A stretch of DNA of 64,000 nucleotides from Pseudomonas sp. GM50 (GTDB lineage Bacteria > Pseudomonadota > Gammaproteobacteria > Pseudomonadales > Pseudomonadaceae), in assembly GCF_000282375.1 (NCBI RefSeq), contig NZ_AKJK01000100.1:1-64000 (forward strand). The letters run 5' to 3'. The position numbers were made by a program, and so were the translations under genes. The notes under the pieces are model-generated. The model was not told where the DNA came from. It did no database searches and saw only the letters and a program-made list of their open reading frames with translations. The stretch's first letter is position 1; each line of letters begins with the position of its first letter. This document shows positions 53,181-61,601 of the stretch, one piece after another.

Positions 53181-55136
53181 TTACACGTACGACTGGATGG
53201 CTAACTGGCGCGCAGCAACCCGCTCTTGCCACTGCGTTGAAAAGTGCAGGCGTACGGAAGCTAGCGTCCCGTTACGCAAATGTTTGAACAAGCCCGACCG
53301 GGTGACGACCAGTAGAGGTTGGCGCTCAACGGCCATACTGTTGAATGCCTCAGCATCGTCCGCCATGCCGGCATCCATCAAATCTGAGGGAGAGGCGCTG
53401 ACGCCTGACAGTATTACGACCGGGGCTGGCGATGGGCCGACTACCGTCATCAGGTGATCATCAGATAGTTCGCGGACTAGAGGCGTTTTCCCGGTAGGGC
53501 CAGACCAATACCGGAGTGCGATACTTAACACAGGGCCTGCACCTGGGAATGAGTTCCAGCCAGTGTTCGTACCGCCCATTCCAACGGCAACCAGCAGCAT
53601 AGTTTCGACAGCCGTGACCAGCAGCTCCAGGGTGCGAGGGCCCAAGCGCAATGCGTGCTTCGCGTTCTTACCCTCGGTTTCGGGATAAAGTAATTGCTCC
53701 AGGAACTTCCGACGACTGTCAGGGGCACTGACGAAGGCGGCTAGCCAATCCAACCAAATCGTCTCCATAGCGTCCGCCAGATCTGAGTCAGAAATGAAAG
53801 CGAGCTTATCTGCGACCCCCTGAATCAAACGCTGCCACACCAAGTCGTCCATGGCATTTGCGAGCGCATCAGCTTCATCGCAAGCAGCGCGAAGCGTTTT
53901 GAATTCCTTATCTAACGCGCACGTAAGACCCTCAGGATTTTCATTCCACGGCAAATTGCTGAGATCGGTCTCCGTAGACCCGAAGGTGAGGCCAAGCTCA
54001 TGTCCAGCACTAGCGCGCCACGTTGCCTCGCCCAACATCAGACTTTGGCTGCCGTAAGGCAGGTGCAGCGCCATGCGCAGAATCGCTGATGGAAGAGTGA
54101 GATTGGCACCGCTTGGGGGTTTGTAAGGTGCGTAGATTCTGAGCTTTCGATTTCCGGGCTCACTGCTCCACATATGCTCGACGACGCCTGCTGCAGATCT
54201 TGGTACAAGACCACCTAGGTCATGCGTGCCTGCAAATGACCATACCTTGCCGCTGAGCTTTACCTCATCGCTCAACAAATACTGAGCCCACGTTACGATG
54301 TCCGGACGGAGGCCGTCTTCGACTTCTCTGATCACCGCATGACATCCCAACGCCGAAACATCAGAGGTATGCCCTGTGATGTAGGTAATGAGCCGCTCAA
54401 GCGTCCGCTTGGGGTCAGTGAAATGGCGACCTAAGGACGCGTGACAGCGTTGCTCCAAGGCTGCATCGTTGCCAACACAGACGATGGTAACTCGGCGCAG
54501 TGTGTTGCAGATCTGAGTCCAATTCTCAAACCCACACCAAGTCGTCAGCCAGCTATAAACTCGCTGTGTTGGCCCGTCCTTTCGATTGGCAAGCTCAGTC
54601 AGATTGAGCCCGTCTTGACGGCAGAGCTTACAGAGCTCATCCAGGTGATTGATCGTGAGACCGTCCTTGATTTTGAGTTCTGCGCCTACGAGCGTTAACT
54701 GGAAAAGCCGATCAGGTAAGGCTTCGAAAGTACCCTTCCGAGCATGTTTGGCCAGACTGGCGAAAGCGGTGTCGAGGACGGAGTCAGGATCCTTAGGTTT
54801 CGGAGCTTTCTGGGGTGCATTGGACGGGGGAGGGTTTGGCCCATCGATCGGCTGCAAGGAAATCTTACCTTTCGCGCAATTGGCCAGATATTTCGCCTTG
54901 TTAGCATCTTTGGTGCAGAAATTAGTGGTCTGCCGTTTGATCTGAAGATGCTCCTGACAGCGCTCATCATGCTGGATCACCACGTCATCCCATTCCTCAA
55001 TGCCGCCTGTTTCGGCACCAATTGAGAGAGGGGCACGACGCCCGTCGAGGAATTTCTCCAGCATTTCCGACAACCGCTGAGCAATCACCAACTTCTCATA
55101 GTGAGATTTTTGCTCTAGCCGGAACCTTCTGATCAT
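53181..55136 (-). CDS. Nuclease-like effector of the candidate ABC-3C system
   Basis: A 651-residue protein. The N terminus (about residues 40-70) contains ETGGIEEWDDVVIQHDER then EHLQIKRQ, a PD-(D/E)xK-like arrangement with E48, D51 and a Q65-x-K67 variant of the E-x-K dyad. The remaining 580 residues have no recognised domain and probably sense a signal or bind the middle component. First gene of the operon; ATG 55136 is preceded by GGGATG, a weak site. Confidence 0.78.
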   Translation of the reverse strand: MIRRFRLEQKSHYEKLVIAQRLSEMLEKFLDGRRAPLSIGAETGGIEEWDDVVIQHDERCQEHLQIKRQTTNFCTKDANKAKYLANCAKGKISLQPIDGPNPPPSNAPQKAPKPKDPDSVLDTAFASLAKHARKGTFEALPDRLFQLTLVGAELKIKDGLTINHLDELCKLCRQDGLNLTELANRKDGPTQRVYSWLTTWCGFENWTQICNTLRRVTIVCVGNDAALEQRCHASLGRHFTDPKRTLERLITYITGHTSDVSALGCHAVIREVEDGLRPDIVTWAQYLLSDEVKLSGKVWSFAGTHDLGGLVPRSAAGVVEHMWSSEPGNRKLRIYAPYKPPSGANLTLPSAILRMALHLPYGSQSLMLGEATWRASAGHELGLTFGSTETDLSNLPWNENPEGLTCALDKEFKTLRAACDEADALANAMDDLVWQRLIQGVADKLAFISDSDLADAMETIWLDWLAAFVSAPDSRRKFLEQLLYPETEGKNAKHALRLGPRTLELLVTAVETMLLVAVGMGGTNTGWNSFPGAGPVLSIALRYWSGPTGKTPLVRELSDDHLMTVVGPSPAPVVILSGVSASPSDLMDAGMADDAEAFNSMAVERQPLLVVTRSGLFKHLRNGTLASVRLHFSTQWQERVAARQLAIQSYV

Positions 55137-55194
55137 ACTGACATCCCTTCAGCCAATCTTTGCTTTGCCAGCGGCGCTGGCAGTTAGCCACATT

Positions 55195-55479
55195 CTACCA
55201 ATTTGTATGGGGCACAAGGACGCAGAGTTGATAATTTTCCGAGTATTGCAGTGATTTTCGTGGTGTCGGGTCTAGCCTCTGTTGATCCCTTACGCGACGA
55301 GCTATCACTTGGTTAATATCCGCGAAAATTTTTGCAGCCTCTGTCTCGGCCTTAATCCTTTGGCCATCACGCTGCAGAGCCTGCTGTTGCTTTGTCTTGG
55401 CGGTCGACGCAGACTGACCCCGGGTTGCTTCAACTGCTGCCTTACGTGCGGCTTGACCATGCCTTGCCACTTTATGCAT
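55195..55479 (-). CDS. Hypothetical basic protein (uncertain gene)
   Basis: A 94-residue basic, Ala/Gln/Arg-rich frame (MHKVARHGQAARKAAVEATR onwards). It lies upstream of the ABC-3C operon on the same strand and ends 58 bases before it. No clear ribosome binding site precedes ATG 55479. It may be a small disordered protein or non-coding. Confidence 0.35.
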   Translation of the reverse strand: MHKVARHGQAARKAAVEATRGQSASTAKTKQQQALQRDGQRIKAETEAAKIFADINQVIARRVRDQQRLDPTPRKSLQYSENYQLCVLVPHTNW

Positions 55480-55654
55480 TTCTCACGTATGCGACTCTCT
55501 CAGCCAAGTGGTGCATTGCTGGTGATTGCGCAGCAAACTGCGATAGTGATTTGAGCTCAGGACTTCCCGGAGCTTGGCTCGTAGGCGCTTCGCTTGACCA
55601 GTAATTTACAAAGGCGCCGACCTTCAAATCGAAGTAGGGCAGACGGATACATCC

Positions 55655-56149
55655 ATGGACGAAACTCTTGCTTACTTGAAAGACCGCTACAAGGACGAGC
55701 AGGCTCGGTTCGACCACTTCGAGAACAAATGCGTAAAGTTCTTAACCGCTGTGTCTGTGGTGATTGCCGCTCTGACAGCCTTGGCTAGCGCCAAGGGTAG
55801 GGTGCTCTTCACTCTCAACACCCCCCCGGACTTCATAGCATTGGGGTGCTTTTTCGCCGCAGCTATCTGCGTCGTATGCTCTTGGGGGCACGCGCTGAGC
55901 GCTCTTAGGATTCGGGACTGCCCTACATTGCCATCAAGCCGCCAGACAGCGGAATGGATGAAAGCGGTTGATACCTCAGCTCACCAGCAGCATCTCTACA
56001 ACTGCTACATAGATACGTTGGAAAAATTAAAGTCGGCCATCGACGAGAAATCCAAGCCTCTAGATTTCGCCTACGAAGAAATTGTCTACGCCGCCTGGGC
56101 GTTATCACTGTTGGCAGTCATCAGCGTCGGGAAGGAGCTATTTGTATGA
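55655..56149 (+). CDS. Small membrane protein (SLATT/Pycsar-effector-like layout)
   Basis: A 164-residue protein: an N-terminal helix, two close transmembrane segments (about 28-48 and 60-82), a soluble helical stretch, and a third hydrophobic segment near the C terminus. This layout resembles small membrane effectors of bacterial defence (SLATT, PycTM) but there is no linked cyclase. It is transcribed divergently from the ABC-3C operon 520 bases away. Its stop overlaps the start of the next micro-gene (ATGA). The function is inferred from topology only. Confidence 0.55.
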   Translation: MDETLAYLKDRYKDEQARFDHFENKCVKFLTAVSVVIAALTALASAKGRVLFTLNTPPDFIALGCFFAAAICVVCSWGHALSALRIRDCPTLPSSRQTAEWMKAVDTSAHQQHLYNCYIDTLEKLKSAIDEKSKPLDFAYEEIVYAAWALSLLAVISVGKELFV

Positions 56150-56271
56150 GCAACGACCAGAAACCAAAGAACCAAGAAAATAAGACACCTCCGCCACCAC
56201 CGACCACTGAGTATCACCGACGCTCCGAGGAACGACCGCTAAATCATAAGGATCATAATGGCCGCCGTTAG
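56146..56271 (+). CDS. Pro/Lys-rich micro-protein (41 residues)
   Basis: ATG 56146 overlaps the stop of the membrane protein gene as ATGA, a strong sign of translational coupling. The 41-residue product (MSNDQKPKNQENKTPPPPPT to NHKDHNGRR) is hydrophilic and disordered. It may help the membrane protein function or be its partner. Confidence 0.6.
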   Translation: MSNDQKPKNQENKTPPPPPTTEYHRRSEERPLNHKDHNGRR

Positions 56272-56679
56272 CCTTGGCTTATCGGGCGTACATGGAGTTT
56301 TGGCAGGTGATTGAAGTCACGGGAGTGCTCATACCCTCAGTCTCACTTCATTTCCCGAATGCCTGCGACATACGTGGTAGGCATCATGAACTCACCTTCT
56401 GAAAAGCATCGGCAAGTGGAATGCAGATTGGAGAATGGCAGGTCGCAGGGTCAATGCGCGCCTCCACGAAGCCTGGCTATCCACTTGCTACAACTCCAAG
56501 GCCTATGAGGTTGCTGCTGCACAGAGGCCTCCTTTAGCGTCCATTTTTTTGCCGACCTGTGCCGGTCATCTTTCGTGCGCGCATTGGTTAACCGGAAGCA
56601 AAGGAAGGCCTCCACGAACGCAAATGCCTGATCACTAGCACTGCAATTTGGTATTTATGTGCAATGCAATCATGCTAAC

Positions 56680-56779
56680 GGAGCGCGCAGACCAGGAGGT
56701 CGAAGGGCATGAGGATCGAAGCCTAGCGGGCCAAGACCCGCGGGCTTGGTTCACGACAGCAGCCCCCTCGGGGCATGCC
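56680..56779 (+). repeat. GGAGCGCGCAG...GCTTGGTTCACGACAG structured element, copy A
   Basis: First of three copies (others 57985-58099 and 61322-61429). The conserved blocks are GGAGCGCGCAG, CGAAGGGC, GAAGCC, GGGCC and GCTTGGTTCACGACAGC, ending in a C-run/G-run hairpin. Between GGGCC and GCTTGG the hairpin changes sequence but stays paired: here CCAAG-A-CCCG/CGGG-CTTGG. It lies 3' of the DUF262-like gene. Confidence 0.7.
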
Positions 56780-56799
56780 TCAAACAGAATATATAAAAG

Positions 56800-57399
56800 C
56801 TATTGAGCTGCACGCTGATCGAGCGCGCGAGGCGCTAAACCCTGAGCGTAAAGATCATACGTTTTGCGCAACTCCAGCTCATCGTCGCAGCAGATGCTTG
56901 AATGCGCGAAGATGGCTGAAAGGAACCGCTTGCGCTCGACATTACCGAGCTCCGACCATACTCGCGGCAGACCTTGAACGTCTGGAATAGCTAGCCTATC
57001 CAAAAAATATTCTTCCAAGCTGTGTAGGCGTTGCTGTCCGTCCAGAACGATTTCGCCGTTTTCCAAGAGCGCTCTGCCCACACCTGAGCTGCACCATTCA
57101 TTCGAGACATAACTCCCAAGGTCTTGGCCCGACCAGATGGCAGAAATAAAACGGGCCTTCTGACCTACATTCCATACCAAGGGACGCGCCCAGATTGGAA
57201 CTGGAATACCCATCACGAACCGCGCGGCCCAAGGATAACGATCATGGGTGCTCGACGGATCGGCTTGGTACTTTTCGAATCGGCATGCAAGCACATCAAT
57301 CGAGTGCTGATGGGTCGTTGTGGGCAAGAACTGTTGAGGCATCTGGATCCTGTGATCTGCATTTTCTTCATCGCGGCGACGCTGAAAAATGATCGACAT
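56800..57399 (-). CDS. DUF262-like protein (GmrSD N-terminal type)
   Basis: A 199-residue protein with the DUF262 signature DGQQRLHSLEEYF (about residue 120). RFISAIWSGQDLGSYVSNEW precedes it. DUF262 forms the nucleotide-dependent part of GmrSD-type restriction of modified DNA, and is also found alone; the partner nuclease (DUF1524) is missing. AAAGGAAATAC before ATG 57399 is a strong ribosome binding site. The ending (KTYDLYAQGLAPRALDQRAA) is shorter than full GmrS. Confidence 0.65.
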   Translation of the reverse strand: MSIIFQRRRDEENADHRIQMPQQFLPTTTHQHSIDVLACRFEKYQADPSSTHDRYPWAARFVMGIPVPIWARPLVWNVGQKARFISAIWSGQDLGSYVSNEWCSSGVGRALLENGEIVLDGQQRLHSLEEYFLDRLAIPDVQGLPRVWSELGNVERKRFLSAIFAHSSICCDDELELRKTYDLYAQGLAPRALDQRAAQ

Positions 57400-57783
57400 G
57401 TATTTCCTTTGAAAAGAGTGGTGCTACAGGTAGTCGGAGTGTTCACGTAAGCGGTGCAGTCGCCACTCCATACGGTGTCGATCTGCTTGCTGTGCTACAG
57501 CATACTGGCCGCCCGAGCCTCGTCGCAGACAAACCCAGGTAGGGAAGAAAATGACTCCGTGTAGCCGCTCGAACGCTCACTGGCTCTGCGCTTGCGATTA
57601 CCTGGTTTCGTCGGTAAACAATAAAGCGGCGTTCAAGCACTGGGCGAACGTGGATACTGTCAAGCTGGTTCCTTGTCACGTTCATACAGATGAAAAACGG
57701 ATGGTTCTCAAAAACCTTGAGCGCGATCGAAGAATTTTTTGCCGTAACGGGATGTGAGGTGATGAATCATCGCCCCTTTTAAA

Positions 57784-57846
57784 GTCCCCAAAAAGGGACA
57801 TTAACCTCGCTTTTGGCACTTAATGTCCCATTTTTGGGTCATTAAC
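57784..57846. promoter_or_regulatory. Two 22-base direct repeats, each palindromic
   Basis: GTCCC-CAAAAA-GGGACATTAAC (57784-57805) and GTCCC-ATTTTT-GGGTCATTAAC (57825-57846) are 41 bases apart. Each holds a GTCCC/GGGAC-type palindrome, and the two together form a further inverted repeat (GGGACATTAA against TTAATGTCCC). This looks like a regulator's operator pair. The nearest gene is the DUF2384 antitoxin at 58116, 270 bases downstream. Confidence 0.6.
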
Positions 57847-57984
57847 GGATGCCCGTTTTGAGCTCAGCAGAGTGACGACCATCCAATGGCGCTGAATTGG
57901 GCAGTGGTAATATCTGTGGAGAAAGGTAGTCGTGATGACTTGGGAAGTGTCCTGAATTTCGTTCAGCCATCAGCTTTGTGATCG

Positions 57985-58099
57985 AGGCAAGCGGAGCGCG
58001 CAGGCCAACGGCCGAAGGCGTGCGGATGGAAGCCCACCGGGCCATGACTGGCGCTTGCGCCAGGCTTGGTTCACGACAGCCGTCCCCGAACGGGCACGC
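57985..58099 (+). repeat. GGAGCGCGCAG...GCTTGGTTCACGACAG structured element, copy B
   Basis: The second copy, directly upstream of the DUF2384 gene at 58116 (17 bases away). Here the variable hairpin is CTGGCGC-TT-GCGCCAG, seven perfect pairs, between GGGCCATGA and GCTTGG. It could be a leader RNA for the DUF2384 gene. Confidence 0.72.
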
Positions 58100-58115
58100 A
58101 ATCTTAGGTGAATTG

Positions 58116-58565
58116 ATGCAGCCTTTTGTTGAAGAGTATTTACCAGGCGCGCGTTCCTCCGCGGGCTTATGGGCTAGCCTCGGATTACCTAGTCGTGGCT
58201 CCGAGCTAAATGAGTGCATCCGTAATGGACTGCCATTTTCTCTACTTGAGAGGCTATCGTTCAGCGCAGAGATTGAGATGAGGGTGCTCAGTGAGAGCTT
58301 GGGCATGTCTCGTTCCACGCTGGCGCGGAGAGCTAAAGATGGCCGTTTCACAAGCGTCGAAGGCGATCGCTTGTATTCGCTGGCAACGGTTTTAGACGCA
58401 GCTTATGAGCTGTTCGAAGGCGATGTTTCGACGGCGCGAGACTGGATGATCTCACCGGCGCGTGGGCTTGGTAGGAAAGCTCCGCTGTACATGCTGCGCA
58501 CCAGGGTAGAAACGCAAGCAGTGCTCGACCTCATCGGTCGGCTAGAAAATGGAGTACTCGCGTAA
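58116..58565 (+). CDS. Orphan DUF2384 (Xre/MbcA/ParS-type) antitoxin-like protein, copy 3
   Basis: A 149-residue protein, more divergent than copies 1 and 2 but clearly homologous. It has LGMSRSTLARRAKDGRFTSV (helix-turn-helix) and the C-terminal DUF2384 half (LYMLRTRVETQAVLDLIGRL). ATG 58116 is preceded by TTAGGTGA. The structured repeat B lies immediately upstream, and no RES toxin is adjacent. Confidence 0.82.
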   Translation: MQPFVEEYLPGARSSAGLWASLGLPSRGSELNECIRNGLPFSLLERLSFSAEIEMRVLSESLGMSRSTLARRAKDGRFTSVEGDRLYSLATVLDAAYELFEGDVSTARDWMISPARGLGRKAPLYMLRTRVETQAVLDLIGRLENGVLA

Positions 58566-58701
58566 GTAAAGCCATGGCCAATAACTCCAGCACCATTAAG
58601 GCCAACGGTCTCACTGAGAATTCGAAAAGTATTTTGCCTCGATAGCTAAAGTTTTTCCGTCAAAAAACCGTTAGGTATAGAAACCACGCGGAGTGTTGGC
58701 G

Positions 58702-59370
58702 ATGAGCCCAGTTTCAAGCAAAAAATCTCGATCATTTTATGTCCCGCAGAGCGCTGACTTTTCACACGAAGCCGTAAGCTCGGTGTCTGTGAGGACGGAA
58801 GATGGACGCTCTGTAGTTATGACACTTGGGGATTCCCATCATCAATTAAGTGCCCGACAGGCCGACGCTATCGCGCAGGGGCTGTTGATGTCCGTGCTGC
58901 GCACTGACCTAGAAATAACCAACATGCCATGGGATGGTGGATGTCATTTGAATGTGGCCTCTCACAACGGAGACCGGGCTGCCCTCAGGTTTCCGGACGA
59001 CACGCTCTATCATGCCAATGCGACGTTTCGTTATTTCGGAATGTGCTGGTTGTTCGAAGGCACTGGTGAAGACCCCGATTATCCCGCAAACGTGCTGTGT
59101 GTCCGCACGCTACATGACGGTGGAATTCTGTTCGGTAAGGGCAATGACAAATACCTGCTATCAGCTCAGCAAGCGCTCCAGCTCTGTCACGATCTCAGCG
59201 GCTCTGCTTATTCACTGGAGAACAGGTCATGGAGGGTTTGGGACAAAATGATCGATTGGCAAGCTAGGTCGGACGCCGATGTGACTGATCAAACTCCCGA
59301 AGAGAGAGCTCTCCTCAATCACCTCAAAAGCTACAAGATTTGTCGAAAGGCAAAACGCAACGCTAGATAG
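58702..59370 (+). CDS. Hypothetical protein
   Basis: A 222-residue protein with no recognised domain. It has two similar motifs, LSARQADAIAQGLLMSVL and LLSAQQALQLCHDLS, that suggest a repeated helix. ATG 58702 is preceded by GGAG. Its upstream region shares GCTAAAGTTTTTC with the gene at 60553 (see findings). Confidence 0.65.
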   Translation: MSPVSSKKSRSFYVPQSADFSHEAVSSVSVRTEDGRSVVMTLGDSHHQLSARQADAIAQGLLMSVLRTDLEITNMPWDGGCHLNVASHNGDRAALRFPDDTLYHANATFRYFGMCWLFEGTGEDPDYPANVLCVRTLHDGGILFGKGNDKYLLSAQQALQLCHDLSGSAYSLENRSWRVWDKMIDWQARSDADVTDQTPEERALLNHLKSYKICRKAKRNAR

Positions 59371-59484
59371 TTCAGCCAGACTTTAACCTCGGGTGCCTAG
59401 CTCTAACAGCACCTAGGTACCACGTGGTATGGCCGAGCAAGTCCCTCCGGGAATGCGAGTAACTTGCTGCGCAGCATCGGTCGA

Positions 59485-59619
59485 TTATTTTTTTCTAGGC
59501 TTTCCAGCGTCATCACGCTTATCGCGAACGGAACCGTCCTGATTGCGCGAGCGTGGCTGCACGCCGCCGCCTGGCTTCGGAACGGTTACATTAGGGTTTA
59601 GCGGTCGTCTGTCAGTCAT
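59485..59619 (-). CDS. Small Pro/Lys/Arg-rich protein (44 residues)
   Basis: ATG 59619, preceded by AAGGACG, opens a 44-codon frame: MTDRRPLNPNVTVPKPGGGV to DDAGKPRKK. The product is hydrophilic and probably disordered. Good ribosome binding site; the function is unknown. Confidence 0.55.
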   Translation of the reverse strand: MTDRRPLNPNVTVPKPGGGVQPRSRNQDGSVRDKRDDAGKPRKK

Positions 59620-59788
59620 GTTGTCGTCCTTGTATAAAACCTTGAGCATTGTTGGACTGGCTCAACCGTGAACGCACATGCCCTTGGGGCTATCTCAGCG
59701 TTGATGGCGCCGAAATCCAGCGTAGCAGAGAGTTTCCTTTGAGGACGTGGCTAGACACCCAGCAGCGAAAGGACAGGGGAGGTGATGC

Positions 59789-60001
59789 CTACGGTTTTCT
59801 CACGAAATGCTTAAGCGCATGACGACTCTCAATTACGCGCTCGCGTATCTCCTGGGGATCTATTGACATGCCGCCGTCAGGCGTGACCTGTAGCGTTTTC
59901 AATCCGTTTACAGACGCGATAAACGCACGCTCACGTCCTTGTTCAGATAGCGATCTCTTGTCTCGCCAAAACCACGCGATGCACTGCCCAAGCCTGTTCA
60001 T
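59789..60001 (-). CDS. Small hypothetical protein
   Basis: A 70-residue protein (MNRLGQCIAWFWRDKRSLSE to HALKHFVRKP), basic at both ends. A weak AGAGAAAG site precedes ATG 60001. No relatives are seen in the window. Confidence 0.5.
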   Translation of the reverse strand: MNRLGQCIAWFWRDKRSLSEQGRERAFIASVNGLKTLQVTPDGGMSIDPQEIRERVIESRHALKHFVRKP

Positions 60002-60552
60002 GTCTTTCTCTGAGCGCCCAGAGTTATGGAAGGCATCATCGACGATGGGAAGAGAAATGTCCTGAGCTTTTTTGCGGCGCCCCTAAACTTTCAGTGAACA
60101 GCTACTGCCGGTGACCAGGGCCTGTGACTTCTCCGGCTAGCTGGAGGAGAACCTACAACCTCATGTCTCATCATCAGGGGCGGTTGCAACTCTGCTCCCG
60201 CGCCTGCACCGAAGTACCCCTAATACAGCACTCACTCGGGACGTTTGATGCTATCCATCAGATGATCGATATTTCGGGCCCTCGCAGCCCGGCTCAATGT
60301 CTCGTTCTGACTGATAGCCTGGCTTGATACGAGTAATCGAGTCCGCATCCCGCTGGGATGCAATTTTCTCAATCCGCTTTCTGCCATGAACCCTTCAATT
60401 GTTGCTGGCGGGCAACACGTTGTCATCGTCAACCAGGTAAGTGTGATTTAAAGGCCTGTAATTTTAGTATAAAAAAATATTTAACTTTTTCGCTAAAGTT
60501 TTTCGTCCCAGCATCCGTTGTTATTTTTAACAATAAGGCGATGGTGAAGTTT
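60002..60552. other. Gene-free stretch of 0.55 kb
   Basis: No supported gene. It contains several AT-rich parts and, at 60492-60507, GCTAAAGTTTTTCGTC, shared with the upstream region of the gene at 58702 and likely part of the next gene's promoter. Confidence 0.4.
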
Positions 60553-61119
60553 ATGAGCAAAACTAAAATGCAACCGGCAGCGTTTTTTGCAGAACGCGAA
60601 CTCATATACTGGCGTGGGCGTGAGGATGACGAACAGTATCCGTGCCAAGTATCCAGGCAGGTTGATCACTATGTCAGTTTAAATTTAGACATCATGCCTT
60701 TTAGATTTGCCGACGCCGTAGCTGAAGATATCGCACACTGTCTTTACGATGCAGTGCTCATAACCGTGGGAAATCTCGCAGGTTTTGTACCAACGCCAGC
60801 CTATCGCGACAGTATTCTTGACAGGACATATCGAAAAAGAGTGTCTGGAGAGTGGAGTTTCAGTGCCATTAGTCGGTTCAGCTGCTATGAGACAGAAGGT
60901 GACGTCTATGTTGTTGAGCTTGCGACGGATGAAAGCGAAAAAACTGGAAAGGTGAGCGTCTACACAATTGAAGACGGTGGAGTAGAGCTTGTTTTCGATT
61001 TCATGTGCTATTCGTTCAGCATGCACGACGCAGTGTGGCTTTCTAACGCTTTGATGGAGGCCATGGGGCGTGACCCACTGGATGCATTGGAAACAGTGAG
61101 TGCGGGTTGCAGGCCTTGA
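60553..61119 (+). CDS. Hypothetical protein
   Basis: A 188-residue protein with no recognised domain. FRFADAVAEDIAHCLYDAVL and FSMHDAVWLSNALMEAMGRD are two helix motifs reminiscent of the gene at 58702. ATG 60553 was chosen as the best start; an upstream ATG at 60541 is possible. The start region has no clear ribosome binding site. Confidence 0.6.
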   Translation: MSKTKMQPAAFFAERELIYWRGREDDEQYPCQVSRQVDHYVSLNLDIMPFRFADAVAEDIAHCLYDAVLITVGNLAGFVPTPAYRDSILDRTYRKRVSGEWSFSAISRFSCYETEGDVYVVELATDESEKTGKVSVYTIEDGGVELVFDFMCYSFSMHDAVWLSNALMEAMGRDPLDALETVSAGCRP

Positions 61120-61241
61120 GCGGGCATTGGCGTTCGGTGAAACGGTGGCCAGTGTCGACCAGAGAGGAGCAAACAAGGCGTCTTACTCACCCTCATACCG
61201 AGTGAGACATCCCGGCTCCAACAGCCATGCGATCGATGGTC

Positions 61242-61302
61242 TGTAACGTAATTTTGTGCTCTGTAACACTGCTTACGTTACAGCGCATAAAATTAGGTTA
61301 CA
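61242..61302. repeat. Four-half-site TGTAAC palindrome, copy 2
   Basis: TGTAAC at 61242 and 61262, GTTACA at 61277 and 61297. The two 27-base arms are nearly reverse-complementary (TGTAAC-n-TAATTTT-n-TGC-n-CTGTAAC) with seven bases between them. Copy 1 is at 42882-42941. Structured element copy C begins 20 bases downstream. Confidence 0.75.
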
Positions 61303-61321
61303 GACCCCAGAAGGCGAAGGG

Positions 61322-61429
61322 CAGGCAAGCGGAGCGCACAGGCGTGCGGATGGAAGCCCGCAGGGCCAAGACCGGCGCCTCGCGCCAGGGCTTGGTTCAC
61401 GACAGCCATCCCCGAGCAGGGGCACGCCC
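61322..61429 (+). repeat. GGAGCGCGCAG...GCTTGGTTCACGACAG structured element, copy C
   Basis: The third copy. Here the variable hairpin is GGCGC-CTC-GCGCC, between GGGCCAAGACC and CAGGGCTTGG, and CCAAG pairs with CTTGG around it. The final hairpin is CCCC-GAGCA-GGGG. No gene lies immediately downstream on this strand. Confidence 0.72.
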
Positions 61430-61601
61430 AAAACCATAGGCGCCTTTCTACCAGAAGTCTTATCAAAGACCCTCGCCCAGATGGTCTCGCTAACGCTGAA
61501 CAACCATTGAGTACTGGTTTGATCTAGGATGGCTAATCCCCTGGTCAGTAGGGCTCAGTACGCAGGATTCGCAGCTTGTTCGCTCAGTGTCCGATGGCGG
61601 G

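Noticed and set aside
57551..57757. Rightward 68-codon frame upstream of the direct repeats
   Set aside because: No ribosome binding site, no relatives in the window, Cys/His content looks accidental.
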